Source of the DNA: Metopolophium dirhodum
Lineage: Eukaryota > Arthropoda > Insecta > Hemiptera > Aphididae
Length of the DNA: 64,000 nucleotides
Direction: 5' to 3'
Assembly (NCBI RefSeq): GCF_019925205.1
Contig: NC_083566.1
Coordinates: forward strand, 6,634,001-6,698,000
The notes under the pieces are model-generated. The model saw nothing but the letters and a program-made list of their open reading frames with translations. It had not been told where the DNA came from and ran no database searches. A program made the position numbers and the translations under genes. Shown here in pieces: positions 1 to 13,680 of the stretch (within the stretch, counting starts at the first letter, position 1; every line of letters begins with the position of its first letter).

Positions 1-548
1 ATGTGTTATAAAAACATATTTTTATTTTGAGATTTGGTGCCTACCGGAAAGCTGCAAACCTGCAGTTCTCTACTCCGCCAGTGCCATCACGGTGACAGTT
101 GAACTGGCTGACGGCATCGCAAGGTAAATCCCCAATGGAACGTTAAATTGGCTCCCGAAAAATATATAATTTAATTGACTTCCAAAAACATAACATAATT
201 TTCTTCAACTGTGCAGTGCTTTCTAATAAGTAAGCCGCGGGGAAACCCAGTGAAAAATTCTTCAACAAGCATGCAGTGGAAACTACCATTGGAACTTGGG
301 AGGTGGGGTTATAGAAGGGAATGTTCAAACACCATTCATGACACGTAGGTTGGTTTATAATAATAGTAAATCGGGTACATGTACAAAGCGCAATATAGGT
401 ACACTACAGATAGGTTGTTGTTTTTTTTTTTTATTGATCATTGAGCCCGGCAACTATGGTCATGAGCTGTTTGTTTTGTTTGTATGGGGGGGGGGGGGGT
501 ACTGTAGGTTTGTAAATACGTGTGTTTGGTTTTGGCAGAATTTCAAAT
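1..548. other. Non-coding left edge
   Basis: I see no supported gene here. Short open frames occur in several frames but have no coding-like codon use or splice context. A run of 14 G residues (486-499) is the only distinctive local feature before the SINE. Confidence 0.5.
486..499 (+). repeat. Poly-G tract (G14)
   Basis: An uninterrupted run of 14 G lies in otherwise AT-rich DNA. It is a mononucleotide repeat likely to vary in length between individuals and to be error-prone in sequencing. Confidence 0.9.
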
Positions 549-709
549 TGGGCACCCGTAGGTTTCTGCCATGCCCGGTTGGGGGATGGCGGCCCCTCTC
601 AGCTCTAGACAGTTGCCTGCCCAGAGAGAAAAGCCACCCGTGAGATTCGAACCCACGACGGTATCCATCGGAACCGACGCCTTAGTCTGCTCGGCCACTC
701 CGTCCCCCA
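549..709 (-). mobile_element. tRNA-derived SINE-like element
   Basis: Read on the minus strand, the segment starts with a tRNA-like head. It has an A box (TGGCCGAGCAG), a variable-arm-sized spacer and a B box (GGTTCGAATCT) with a good T-arm stem (GTGGG/CTCAC). The head is followed by about 90 bases of non-tRNA body that is unusually GC-rich for this window. The acceptor halves on either side of the head do not pair (GACGGAG against GGGTGGC), so this is not a functional tRNA gene. Head plus unrelated body is the standard architecture of a pol III-transcribed SINE derived from a class II (Leu/Ser-type) tRNA. Outer borders are approximate. Confidence 0.7.
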
Positions 710-1432
710 CTATACATATAGGTATTAACGTACTAGGCATAATCTTTGATTTGTGTTTAAAATTGTATCGTATTATACAATAACTTGTGTTGCGTTTTGC
801 GTGCATAAGTAGGTAGGTACCATGTCAATTATTGAGAAATATTTTTTAGGATGATTGTGATGTCGAAATGGCACGCACCTCTGCTATATTATAATATTAA
901 CTTCTAACCATATCGCATACCAGCATGGCGCATTCGGTTTTATGATGTTTAGACGCATTATATATAACGATAAAAGTATTTGATATGTATAGGTATATAT
1001 ATAGATATCGGACATAATCGGTATTTGAATAAATTGGAAAAAAATTAGAGAGAGATGCGAAAGTGTAAAAAAAAAAAATGATCGTACCGTGCCTTATTAA
1101 TTAGGATATGTGACTAGAAGAGGTAAATAAATATTTTTCCAAAAAGAAGAGGGACTCCCGTCATCCCTCAATTCAATCGCTGTACATATAATATATTATA
1201 TATACTTAAAGAAGAACCCATGGCATAATCAAAGCCCGAGGGTTGGTTCCGTGTTTGATACGAAATCGACTGAGACGTTGGCTTAGTTGTAAACCTATAC
1301 AACAATATTAAACACACAATATGTATTATTATAAAGACGTACACGCTATTGCAACCGCTTGAAATAGATACAACCGCTAAACACGCGTAAAACCAAAATA
1401 TAGGACAGCCATCATAATATTGCAGCAGTAAT
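710..1432. other. AT-rich non-coding sequence
   Basis: No gene, RNA or recognisable repeat is visible between the SINE and the microsatellites upstream of locus 1. Confidence 0.5.
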
Positions 1433-1471
1433 CGTCGTCGTCGTCAACAACAACAACAACAACAACAACAA
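1433..1471 (+). repeat. (GTC)n followed by (CAA)n microsatellite
   Basis: Four GTC-type units are followed directly by about nine CAA units, a compound trinucleotide repeat upstream of the GC-rich promoter island. Confidence 0.85.
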
Positions 1472-1559
1472 TGGTTGAAGCCACCGTTATTAAACTATTA
1501 TCATATCTGTACACCTATATAATATGTAAAATATGTATAGTTACAAGTCGCTGTCGTAA

Positions 1560-2384
1560 CGTCCGCTCTCGTACCGCCGTGATCCGCCGAGGCGCGTTAA
1601 CGACGGAGAGCCGCCGCGGCCTACAGAAACGGCTTAATTCGAGTTTCTTCCTCCACCGCCGCCCCGCCACCCCTCGCCACCAAACCAAGCCGCCGCCACC
1701 ACCACCACCACCACCACCACCATCGGTATAACGTACTACTCCACCCCGCGCACTACTACCACTACTACTACCCCGCACTTTGGATGGGTGGCGTGTATGT
1801 GGGTGCAGCATCAGCGGGTCGACGGTGGGCGAGCGGGCGAGCGCGAGGGTGTCTTTCGCGGCGTGCGCGGGTCGCCCGTGGCAACGCGTCGGTGCGATGC
1901 GCCGCCGACCGTGTGCTCTCTGCTCCGCACGCAGCAGTACGCGCGACGGCCCGACCGCGGAAAAGCCCATCATCCCGACGAGATAGTCCGGCCGCGCCGG
2001 AAAAGCGCATTTCCCGATAGTCGTAGTCGGCACAGTACCCACCACGGTGGCCAACGATCGCCCGTCCGTCAGCTCCTCCGTCGTCTGGTCGTACGCCGCG
2101 TATAATTGGCCTGAGCGCCGCCGAATAGCGCGACGACGTACCTAACGATAATAATATTAAAATATAGTGACCACTGTCGCACTAAACTTAGCGCGTTTAA
2201 CATTATTATCACCGTCGTTGGTCGTCGCACGAGGCTACGGAGCGATAGACGGCAACAGCGCTATAATAATATTGTTATCAGGTTTAGATTAATTTTTCGA
2301 ATTTTTTTCCGTTTCGAAAATCCAATTTCGAAGGATTCTCATACGGACGAGACCGCGGCGCGGCCGCTCATACCACGTTCGGAC
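1560..2384 (+). promoter_or_regulatory. GC/CpG-rich island, probable promoter and 5' UTR of locus 1
   Basis: About 800 bases of strikingly GC- and CpG-rich sequence, unlike the surrounding AT-rich DNA, ends directly at the start codon of the first coding exon at 2385. In AT-rich insect genomes such islands often mark promoters and first exons. I cannot place the transcription start. Overlapping open frames on both strands here look like by-products of high GC rather than genes. Confidence 0.45.
1690..1724 (+). repeat. (CCG/CCA)n microsatellite
   Basis: CCG units grade into about nine CCA units. The repeat would encode polyproline or polyglycine in overlapping open frames, which explains long but spurious ORFs here on both strands. 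Confidence 0.85.
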
Positions 2385-2594
2385 ATGAAGGACGCCGACG
2401 ACTGTTGCGGGACCACCGTTTTCGGGTGTTTTCCGGGCGCGAGGCGCAAAAATAAACCGCCAAAGGCGAAATCGCCGCCGCCGGTACAGGACTTACAGGG
2501 GGACAGTCCGGGCGGCTCGGTGCAGGCGTTCTACCGGCAAAACCGCGGAAAGTCGTGCCGGAAAATCATGCGGTTCAACGGATATCCGAACAAA
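2385..2594 (+). CDS. Locus 1 exon 1: N-terminus of an unrecognised basic protein
   Basis: Seventy codons run from an ATG with a purine at -3 (GACATGA) to a strong splice donor (AAA|GTAAGT, phase 0). Codon third positions are markedly GC-rich, as expected for a genuine exon in an AT-rich genome. The encoded segment has an acidic start (MKDADDCC), a cysteine cluster (residues 7-8, 15) that could be lipidated, a Lys/Pro-rich stretch (about 21-33), a Gly/Ser linker and a basic C-terminal part (RGKSCRK at about 54-60). There is no signal peptide or membrane segment, so a cytosolic or membrane-associated protein is inferred. The frame continues into exon 2 after an intron of 12.4 kb. I do not recognise the family and assign no function. 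The exon itself is well supported. Its membership in the four-exon model rests on splice phase. Confidence 0.75.
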
Positions 2595-5514
2595 GTAAGT
2601 CAACTGTTTACCGCCGTTTATTTTTAAATAATATTATAATGCATATTGATTGTGCCCCCACGGCCACGTTACACGTGTAGTAGTTGTCGATGTTCTTGCA
2701 GTGAAATTCGCGACTGCACTGACCGCGAAAACGTATGACCTACGTGGCTACGCGTTTATAAATTACGATAGAATTATTATTTAATCATTTAAATCAAATT
2801 TTGATTTTATTTTTTCACCGTCTGAGCAATAGTGAACAGCTATTTGCTATGTCTTATGTGTCGATCACTCGATATCGATTTTATAACGTATATAAATTAT
2901 AATTTAATAATTGTAATATTATTTACATTATTAACATTATTACAATATTGTTATTTATTTACATTATGACTAACCACAAAACATCATAATTAAAATATTA
3001 TAATACCAAAATAACAATATTTATTACGTTACTCTTGAACCCAATACACACCCAATACCCTGTACCACCAAGTATATTAATCGCATTATGTATAGTATAA
3101 ACACTTTTATAATACTGTCTATCATATGTTTTGCAAATAATGTGACAAAATTTACAATAACAATAACACGTCCTTTTGTACCTAATTATATATTATGTAA
3201 CTTTTCAACTACGCAAAACAACAGTTATCATACAAACACGTATGATAGGTCAATTATGGTCATGTAAGTAAAATTTCAATAAAAATTTTGAGCAGTCTAC
3301 ACGGGTTTACCATTTTGGAATAGTATTACCGTACAAACTTCACTAAAACTTTTGTCCCACACGCGCATTCGACATCAGATTCAAACTGGTTCTATACCGT
3401 TCTTCATTTCAAATCACTCTTAAGTAAATTTATCCATACAAAATATTGGTTGATTAGAATAGAATCCACATAGTATGGAACCATTAGTTCACTTTTGTCG
3501 CTCAATTCAAAATCTACGGGAATCTGTAAAAGATTGTTCAACTGAGTTTTAGACTGCTGTAATAGGTATTGTAATTATTATGGGTATCTGAAAATGTTCA
3601 ACCACTAATTATAATACGTTGGCCATTGCATGTAAATAACAATTCCGAATGGAGAACGATTTACTGAATAACGGAAATGCTATATTGCTATGAAGATTCA
3701 CACAGATTTCATTAAAAAGTAATCTGTTTGTGTGTTCAATTTTCCAATAAATTAAAACTTTTTGTTTTTTCTTTCCTCCAAAAATCCTAACTAAATAATA
3801 GTTCCGTTTTTGAAATTGGAAATTATGTATATTTTAATATGAGAGGAATATAGAGGACATGGTTGTTACTATTGTTAGGACCAATATTGTGGAATTTTAT
3901 AAAAAAATAAAAAATGTTTATTAGTTTTTACATAATCCTACTTTAATCATACGAATGTTTGAATGGCACACATCTAAAAATGTTATTTTGTTGATAGTTA
4001 TAACTTTTAAGTATACATTTAGGTATTTTAATTATTTTAGGTAGCTTTAATTTAATCGAGTGGGTAAATCCGACCATTTTTCAGTTAAGCTGTCAAAAGC
4101 GCATAATTGTAAAGACAGTTTTTACATCTAAAATAGAATTAATTTTTTTTTTCTTCAATGATATTTGAAGTTTTATTTTTTAAATTAATGGGTGGCATAC
4201 ATTGAACTATTAAAGAATTGTTTTAAAATAATTTTTTGTTGTGAATTTCCTAGGTATTGTTAATTTAACAGCCTTTAGTTTACGTTAAAAATTCAACGAT
4301 ATATTTCTTAAAACAAATTGATATACATTTTTTTTATTTACTATCTATATTAATAAATACAATAAAAAAATTGATAAATTAAAATGTTATTTTTCAAGAT
4401 TATAAATTGATCTGTCAAAGTTAAATAATTTTATCCTGTTTTTAAATTTTCACTTATAAACATATTTTCCTCGGTAAGGATCCTCTTGAAGAATATTATT
4501 TTTGTACTAGGGTAACATGAAAGGAAAAAAATACACGAGTTACTCAATAAAGTGTACGACTTAACGTTTACACTTGAGTGTTAATATAATTTTATTTCCG
4601 TGTCATTTTAATATTAAAGACTTTTATGCATAATATTTATCTATTATTCCTCAGTGTACTTAATTTTACAGGTTTGCCTAATAAATGAGTATTTATATAA
4701 CTATGCCCGTAATTATATGATTTAATGTAGTTAGATTTAAGCGTTTTTCAAAAAAAATGTATGAAAATTAAAATATGATTAATTGAACTATATATATATA
4801 TTGTATTATATAACATTTTAGATATTATAATATGTCTTATACGGCATGTTTCAGTAATGTGAGAGTACCTATTTCTATATATAATAACACTATAGTAGCT
4901 AATAAAGTAATAACTATATCATTTTCTTGTTATATCATATAATAATATCGTTTTCTTAGACAGCCTCTCCCATGCAGTTATTGACTATTGTCCCCTTTTA
5001 TTATTGTTTGCAGCAAGGAACATGATATATAGATTATTTTTCTTTCTCATTTTTAGTACATCGACCACCGAGGGAAAACTGTTCGTTCTAGTCAAAAATA
5101 AATAAACAAACAATCTGAACAACTTTAAAACCATTTGAAGAATTTATTTTATTTTATAAAACTAACTAATTAATTGTTTGTTCAAAAAAGACGGGTTTTC
5201 GTGCAAGACGCTTGGTTGGTTATTGAAAACCGAGGAGAAAAGTAAAACAAAAACGATAAAAACACGTTTCTCGAATAAATATTTAAGCCCTACTTAACCT
5301 AAATATTCTATTGTCTAGGCGATTTTTAATTCAAAACACTGTTTGTACGCGTCTACTTTGGTGCTTTTCTGTGATCACATTTTCTGTTACCCTGCGAATA
5401 AACAGTATAGTTTTATTATCATTCCGCAGCTAGGTCTGCTACGATAACAATAAAAAAAAAATTACAGCCTATATATACATATATTATATCGTCTAATGTA
5501 CCTGCGTATATACA

Positions 5515-5551
5515 TAATAATAATAATAATAATAATAATAAGAAGAAGAAT
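5515..5551 (+). repeat. (AAT)n/(AAG)n microsatellite
   Basis: About nine AAT units are followed by three AAG units. Confidence 0.85.
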
Positions 5552-5559
5552 ATTATGTT

Positions 5560-6130
5560 CCACTGGCTACCGTGTGCCGCATCATCGCGTTGTCTCGACC
5601 ACCAGCTCGGTCACCACGGCACCTGCAAAAGAATATCATTTTTTTAAAAGCGTTGTAAATTTTTCTGGAACACATTATACATAATATTATATAATATATG
5701 TATATGACGTGGCGAACGCAAGTCTATACGGCTGCAGCAGCGCTGCTTCTCGTCGGGGCACAAACGAAAAGCCATTTCTTAGCCACCGTTTCCCTACACG
5801 CTGTCACATACGTGACAACCCTTTTTTGTTTTTACTTTCAGCACGCAGAAATTGGATACATGATATCCGACGTGCAGCGCATTGTCTCTGCTGCAGTGTA
5901 TATGTTGTTCCGCGCGCAGTAATAAGTCCGATACCCTCCAAAATTGCTACACACACTCACATGACGCACCGGAGGGCATGACGAACGATACGTAAAAAAC
6001 AAAACGTGTTAGAAAAAGACAAAAAAAAAATAACACCCTCGATAGGCCTTAGGGGTCGATAGCCCGTTCCCCTATCCCACCACCGCGGTGTCGCGCGATA
6101 CCGTCGTCGTTATCCATGGCACATATTTAT
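5560..6130. promoter_or_regulatory. GC-richer intronic island, candidate cis-regulatory DNA
   Basis: This stretch has clearly higher GC and CpG content than the flanking intron, with small palindromes such as GCTGCAG near 5730. Two overlapping short open frames have no splice support and no recognisable product. A regulatory role is only inferred from composition. Confidence 0.2.
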
Positions 6131-9100
6131 GCACCGTGGGTAGGATTTTGTTTAAAAGATCCGCCGAGAGGAGAATGTTACATATATTTCAGCGACCCTA
6201 TATATATATACACGGTATGATATTATATATTTACTAGTAGGTATGCTTAATACATACACGTAGAGTATATCTGTATATGGGGATGACGCACTATACCGCA
6301 CGTATAGAGTATATAGTATCCTTCATTATATACTCTGCGGCAAGGTTAAATTAGATTTGCATAACATTTTCTATACGATCCGAAATTGTTATAGTGTACG
6401 AGTGTAAAAGAAAATACCCCATTTCATCATCACTGCTACTACACGATAATTGAATGATCGTTTGTGAAATTTAAGCGGTTGATATTTTAGATTATTGGTG
6501 AAGTATAGATACGTATATCTGCATAGGTATATATGCGAGGAATGTATTGGTTTCAAAATGTTGTGTTGATTTTTAGATTTCGAACGAATGCATTATCGGC
6601 ATTACAAAGGCATGTGTGTTTTTCTGTTTTTCATTTGGTTAGTTTTGTCTGCTACCATTTTTTCGTGCTTCAAAAGTTTCAAGTAGCGTTCCGCAGTCTA
6701 ACAATATTGGCAATTATATGCAATTATTATATTTTATGTCTTGTGAGAACATATTTTGGAGAAGTGATTTTTCAAATTTCTCATAAGTTTTGATAGTACC
6801 AAACTATATAGTTGTCAACTAATACAAAATCGTTTCACTTACAGTTTATTAGTTCTTACGGAATTATTATAGTCATAAATCATTAACTATTGGAATTTTG
6901 TTATAACGATAATAGTAAAAATTATAATCTGAGAATGATTACGATTAAAAATATTCAAATATTTATAATTAGGAATGATTGAATGAATCACTTACAAACA
7001 AATTATTCTAAATTATATATTTTAAAACAAAATAACAAAATAAATTAAAAAGTATTATTTGAAAAATATGGTTTTTTTGATGAGATACTTGACATCAGAA
7101 TTATTTAAAAAGAATTATAAAAATATTTTTTAAAACTACAATCTCAATCTAACACAATAATACATAATTTAAACTCATTAATGATTTTAATTAGGCCATC
7201 CTATTATAATACATACATGACCACATGACTACATGAGGTTACTGTTTTGTCGCGTATAAGACATGCGTCTTTGGGTTCCCTGGGGTGTGTGGACAAACGT
7301 ATGCGACAAATGATAACGGTTTTTCATGGGTGACATTTTCAATTATATAGGTACAGAGAGACCACTGTTAAGTCTCTAGGGTTTTTATTCATCTGACCCA
7401 ACACTTTTTTTTTTATAAAAAAATATATTGGTACCTAACGTTTAAAAAAAATGCAAGAGATAAAAAAATTGTGTTGAGAATTTTCTATCTGTCGTTATCC
7501 CCTAGTGGTTTCGGGTCGTAAATAGGAAAACTAATTCAAACTGAATGGAACCATTGAAATCAAAAATTGCTTTTATTCAAGTACCTACCAACCTAGTAAT
7601 AACAAGTGGTTTTCGATTAGTTTTTCTACTTTCTAGTACATACCATATACCTAGTATATGTATATAGGTACCTTCAAAGTTCGAATTATAGGGTCTAAGG
7701 GTGTTATATAAATGTAGTTGAAGATAAAATTTGCTTATTGAATTATTAAATTTGAAAACACTAACACATAAGTCCAAGTAATTTAAATAATAATTTATCG
7801 ACTAAGATATTGTCATGTTTAACTTATATTTTCCATTATTTATCTTTGTTATTTGTTATATAATAATAATTGACAAGAAAACCATAATAAATGGATAAGC
7901 AGGCTACTAATGTTTTAGACACGTGTATTTGTATTTGTTGTTTCATAAGTTAAAAGTTAGATGGATAAAAAAAAAAATTAGAAATAGAAAAAAATATTTA
8001 TGATTTTTATGAATCATGAAATCACAGTATTATAAATTAGGTAACTATATCAATATCATTTTATATTTTTTTTAAATACAAATATCTATTCATCTCGATG
8101 AGAAATTCTCAAAAACGTATCAATAGGATTTCATTTCCCATTTCAACAAATTCAAAACCATGTAATGAAAAACTTGCATTTGGTATGGGTACGAGTATAT
8201 AATATACTTTGGGGTTATATTTTGTAATATTGTATGTATATTATAATAAAAATATATTTCTTTATAAAGTTTTGATTTTTTTTTTTACAAAATTATTCAA
8301 AATAGAACGTAAATGACTAAATACCTAAGAAAAAAAATATTGATAAAATATGATTAAATATCAATTAATATTACATTTTGTGTAACTCTGTGTGTTTATA
8401 TTTGAATTCTAAATAAAAGTTTGTTTTATAAAACTTTATTTAAGGAATAAAATGCTAATATACGTACTTCAACATTTTGATTATAATTAAGTTTTGTAGG
8501 GTATAAATAAAAATAAAAAGTAAAATATATGTATATTATCTTCAATGATTTAATATATATTTGTCCGTTTCATAACTTATAATAGGAAATTATTACAAAT
8601 AAATGAATAATTTTGATTTTCCTAAAATGTAAATGTTCAGTGGCCTCTAAGAGTACATAATATTAAATTTATAATAATTTATTAGAGTATTTAAATTTGG
8701 AGGCTTCATTTAAATAGTTACTGTTTAGTTAGAAGATATTATGAAGTATTTCGAGTATCAGTATTTTATTATTATATGACATACGCATATAGCTGGATAT
8801 CACCATAGTTTATTAAACTATTTAATCATAAAATCAAATCGTTGGGAAAAATAATTAAGTAAACATTATAAACTACGTGTATGAATACAATAAAATAAAA
8901 TATTTTCGACCACTACAAAAACAATGTTTCTAGTAAGTTGTCAATTAGAAACTACAGTAAGTAAATTTATATAACTAGGTGTAATATAATATTATTGTAT
9001 TAATTATAAGTTATATTATATGTTAATGCATAGTTTAGTAATATCTTTGATTTTAGAATATACTAAAGTATATTTTGAAATCTATGTTAATATATTATAT

Positions 9101-9479
9101 GTACACATTATACAATTATTATAAATCCATAATCACATGAGTTTTATCATGTATCAGTAGACTTAATTCATATTTATTTTTATTAAAATATTGGGTCTGA
9201 TGTTCAGAGTTCATATGAATGAATTTCTATATGTTGATTGTATAGTCATTATTTAGGTACTTGTAGTCCATGTAAAATAACGATAATTTATACATTTAAT
9301 ATAAATCAAAATTTATTTCGTATAAGTAATATGATTTAGAGAGGAGATTTATTTTTTTCAAAACAGGAGTTGATAGTATAAATTCATACCACCATCAATC
9401 AGTTTCAAAAGTCTGACATTGAAAAAGTATACCTACCTGAGTATATACGCTACGAATGAAAACGTTAAATAAAATAATA

Positions 9480-9790
9480 ATAATATCATATGCACTGTGC
9501 ATGCGCGATAGCTTAAACAACGTCGTCTGGGGTTCAACCGCCCCCTTGGAGAGCATTCCAATCTCCACGATTCAACTTTGGCGAATAACTACGGTGACTA
9601 TTGTGTTAATTGCCTTTTTCTTTATCACAAACCGTGTAACGAAAAGCACAAACGTTTTTTGTTATAATAATGCGTTTTATCAGCGTGCATCTCGTGGGCC
9701 AATTTTATTTCAGCTCTGGGAATTGGGATTACTATTCGGGGCTTGGGTTAAGATTTAATTTCGGTAACACACGCGAATCCGAGGACCTGT
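9480..9790. promoter_or_regulatory. GC-richer intronic island
   Basis: About 300 bases are of higher complexity than the surrounding intron. An open frame of about 100 codons runs through it but uses a non-ATG start upstream and has no recognised domain. Conserved non-coding DNA is as likely as anything. Confidence 0.15.
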
Positions 9791-9845
9791 CTCGTTACTA
9801 ATGATAATGTCATCGCAATATAATAATATCATAATGATAATTATA

Positions 9846-9893
9846 ATGATGATGATGATGATAATAATAATAATAACACTGCTAATAATAGTC

Positions 9894-9927
<34 letters not shown>

Positions 9928-9952
9928 CGACGACGAAGACGATGATAATGAT
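9846..9952 (+). repeat. Compound (ATG/ATA/ACG)n microsatellite
   Basis: About 100 bases of ATG units are interrupted by ATA and ACG/AAG units, producing a spurious poly-Met frame. Confidence 0.9.
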
Positions 9953-12900
9953 AACAACACGCGAGTATAATACGATACCGGTATTTTATATAATATTATT
10001 ACGTCATAAATAATTCCATTTCAAAGGCGACACTTTGAGCGAGTAAAAGTAATTTATACCGAAGAGTTCATATTCCACAAGAGCACCAGAACTGCGCTGG
10101 CCATATAATCCGTGACAATGACAAATCGCACGTGCAAAAGTTGTTGTTGTATACTCATCTGAAATTCCCTGTCAGAAATATGTTTTTAAATGGCTTATGT
10201 CTTATATATTATTATTGTGTTTGAGCTCCGTGACAAATACGCCTTTCGGAGCTTTCTCGATTGTCGCGTAATAATTGTTATTACAACAAGCGTTATACTC
10301 ATATACCAGCTACTAGGCAATATAGCGGGTACACACTTGTGAGATTTTTTTTTCATATTAAATTGTCATACGGCGCGATATATATATTATATATTATATA
10401 TTGCCTATATTATACCTAGGTACATTGATTGTTTTGTAAAATGAGCGTAATAGTTTTTTGTTGGTTTTTACGTTTTTCCATACGAAGACTACAAAAAAAT
10501 TACTCACCCGTCGCGAGTGACACTTTCATCCATGCGATTGTAATGATATTATCATGTAATAAGATATAATTATTTTATGATATCGTGATCGTCAAAATTG
10601 ATACACAGGTACCTACTTACTATTATACGTGTATACTGTATATGCAGCACAGCGACAGTATGCAAATTACAAACCACCACACGGCCTTCCGCGTATCACC
10701 ATATATTGCATGTCACAGTATAAGAACCGTTTAATTATAAAGCGTAAAATATAGACCAACGTTTAAATTCAATCGCGACTTTATGCCAATTCCGACCTTA
10801 CTGTATACATTATGCTATTATAGTAATATGAGCGGAAAAATAAAAATGCGTATTGATATTATTACTACCCAGCTATTATCATCACATTTCACTCAATTTG
10901 ACAATTATTGGTTGAATTATTATATTAAGGAACACCCTCGAAAGAAGAAGATAAAAAATCAATGATTAAAACCCATAGAGCAGATTTCAGTTTATTGAAA
11001 ATATTATGTTTGTAATTTTTCTAAGTTTAAGTCGACATTTATGACTAAATTAAATAAATATTATTAATATAAGATTATACGCTTAGATCTATTATTATCG
11101 ACATTTTAAATGAAAATTCTAAAAGCTACGAATTGTGCCCAAAGAAAATTTGGTGAGTAGACTGCCTTGATTAACAAAACTGATAGTACCTAAATATTAT
11201 ATTATGCCTTCACCGTTAATTTTTAAATATATTAAAAACAAACTTTGCACATTGCAATAGGTATGTACAGTTTATATTATGTCTATGAATAACTATCAAC
11301 CAGATAATGCCTATATATTTTAAGACATTGAAGTATTCAATATATTTTATACCAACATAAAAATGCTACAGTTTTATTTCAGTGCGAAACTTTTTAAAAG
11401 CTCTTATAAAACTATTGTATTCAAAAAATTATTGTTCAGCGAAAAAGGGAATTGTAAATATTAGTGCTGTAATTTAAAAACCACTCCCGCCAGAATTCTG
11501 AATATTCAATATAGTGCCTTCATATTTACATAATATCTCCAGGTAAAAATATATAAATTTATGTAAATCCTATTGGTTATTTTCATTTTTTAATTAATAT
11601 CACGTCAGTTATAACAGAATCTTAATTAGATACAGTAATTACACAATACTATGATCGAATAGTCATAAAAATTATAGCAAAAACAAATAAAAATTGTTAT
11701 TTTTGTTAAGGTTACCTAAGTATAAATGTAATTGATTAATAATTTATGGTGATTATTGCATTACCATAAAAATAATATTTACTTATGCTTAATTAATTAT
11801 TAATTAAAATATTAAATTTTCTATTTTTTTTTCTATTTATTATTCTAGGCGTCAACTTGCAACTGCGTGGTTGTTGGCCGTTGATTATATTATTTGCATT
11901 ACATTATAAATTGTGTATTACACACTTCCAGACTTCAGTGAACATGAAATCGAAAACTTCATATAATTTCTCAGACCTATATCTCATGCTTATATATAAT
12001 GTAACTTGAACTATATAATAATGTATAATGTATACTGAATAATATTAAAATTCATTGTCATTATTGAGCATGATGTTTGTTTGCATATCTCACTGTCACA
12101 GTTTAAATCTTTTTTATATAGGCATTTAGTATTAATTATCCAATGAAATAAAGTATATTATAGTTAGTTGAAGTTTTAGGATTATGCTACCTACCTGAAT
12201 AAGAATGAAAAATAATAAAATATTGTTTTATTTTGCTGAAATGTTATTTTTCAGAACAGTTTTTATTTGCTTTTAGTTATTTGCAGGCAAAACAAAGTTT
12301 TCCTTAAATTCATAAATCAGGCTTATATACCAACATTTACTCGAATTAACGCTCACCCCAACATTAAATTAAGAAACCAATATACCTGCCTTATTTCTTG
12401 TGTAATGTATATGAACTTTGAAAATAAAGATTTTTTTAATATGTATGATGAATTGTTTTGTTATATTAAATTACTTATGTTATTCGTTTATAAATATAAA
12501 AAAACGAAAAAAAACAACACCTTTAATAAATTCGTAAGCAAAAATAGAGGAGGGGAGCCATTATTTGTCAATTTAAGGTAAATGTACTTTCATATGTATT
12601 TCAAATCATAATGAAGCTCACGATACACGTATTCCCGCATTTGTTTTTATTATTAGCTTACAATATTCTGTAATTTAAAAATATGTTTATTGGGGAGGCT
12701 AATAAATTATTTTATCTTGATAAATTAGACGGTTCATACGCCAACTAACCGCACGCCAATGAAAATTTGCGACTACAAAACATGAACTTCTCGGCTATAA
12801 AATCAATTTGAATTTCCCAGCCCATATTAATAGTATGAAATATAGTTGAGCTCATGTACGCGGGTGTTATTAGTGCTACTATACGCCACTTTTCAATATG

Positions 12901-13039
12901 TTTTCCGTAATCTGCTTTCGTACTTTCGTGGGTAAAAATAGACACTGATTTTTTTTTTCATAATAATCTGCAGTTCACTCACGATTGGATTGATTCTATA
13001 TTATATACTATCATCGTACGTATTATAAATGTTTTAAAT

Positions 13040-13680
13040 TTGTGTGTATGCAAGCGTGTGGTGGTGGTGTGCACATTTTTATTGGAATTCTGTAAAACGA
13101 CTGCGACGGTGCGCGAGATGGGACGTGACAATAAAATATATGTTTAAGAGTTTTTTTTTACCTTTATTATTATTATTTGTACCCCTATACCGCGGTGGAT
13201 GGCGTGTAGCCGCAAACCTCGGGACAAATCGGATATTTGATAATTTCAAGTTGGAACAAATCGGGTGGAAAAGATTTCCATCTCCGCCGCGGCCGACGAC
13301 GAATGCTACATCTAGTCACATCGCCTCGGGCCTGTGCCGTGCATAACATTATTTCCTTTCACGTTCCTAATTGCGAATCAGCCAGTTCCGGCGGAAACTC
13401 CAATTTTGTATTATATATTTTCCCCGTATTATTATTATTATTATTATTTATTTCGTTATTACTTATTTTTTTATACTCGCGAGGTTATCTTATATGTTTA
13501 TTATTCTTACTTTTTTATTATTGTTCGTCTTAAGTATCGCGAGCAATATCGCGTCTATACATTTTTCTTGTGCACGGTACCTATAATATGGTTTAGCAGT
13601 CAATGCGGAGATAAAACGATTCGTCTTCGTATAAATCTCCGATGGAAGCAACCGTTCGATCCGACCGGAAAATAACAAAC
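13040..13680. promoter_or_regulatory. GC-richer intronic island about 1.4 kb before exon 2
   Basis: The sequence is richer in GC and CpG than its flanks, with a TTA microsatellite at about 13428-13450. Overlapping open frames in all three + frames and one minus frame are mutually shadowing and none resembles a protein. Confidence 0.2.

Noticed and set aside
640..709. Functional tRNA gene
   Set aside because: T-arm and boxes are good but the acceptor halves do not pair, and a SINE body is attached.
1515..2054. 179-codon minus-strand open frame with poly-Gly tract
   Set aside because: It is a by-product of the CCA repeat and GC-rich promoter DNA. There is no splice or domain support, and overlapping frames are equally open.
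5698..5981. Two overlapping open frames with an Ala/Leu-rich N-terminus like a signal peptide
   Set aside because: The frames are short, mutually shadowing and lie in a GC-richer island. There is no splice-consistent continuation.
12745..12945. 66-codon minus-strand frame in a patch of normal complexity
   Set aside because: No recognised motif or splice signals. It is compatible with chance or conserved non-coding DNA.
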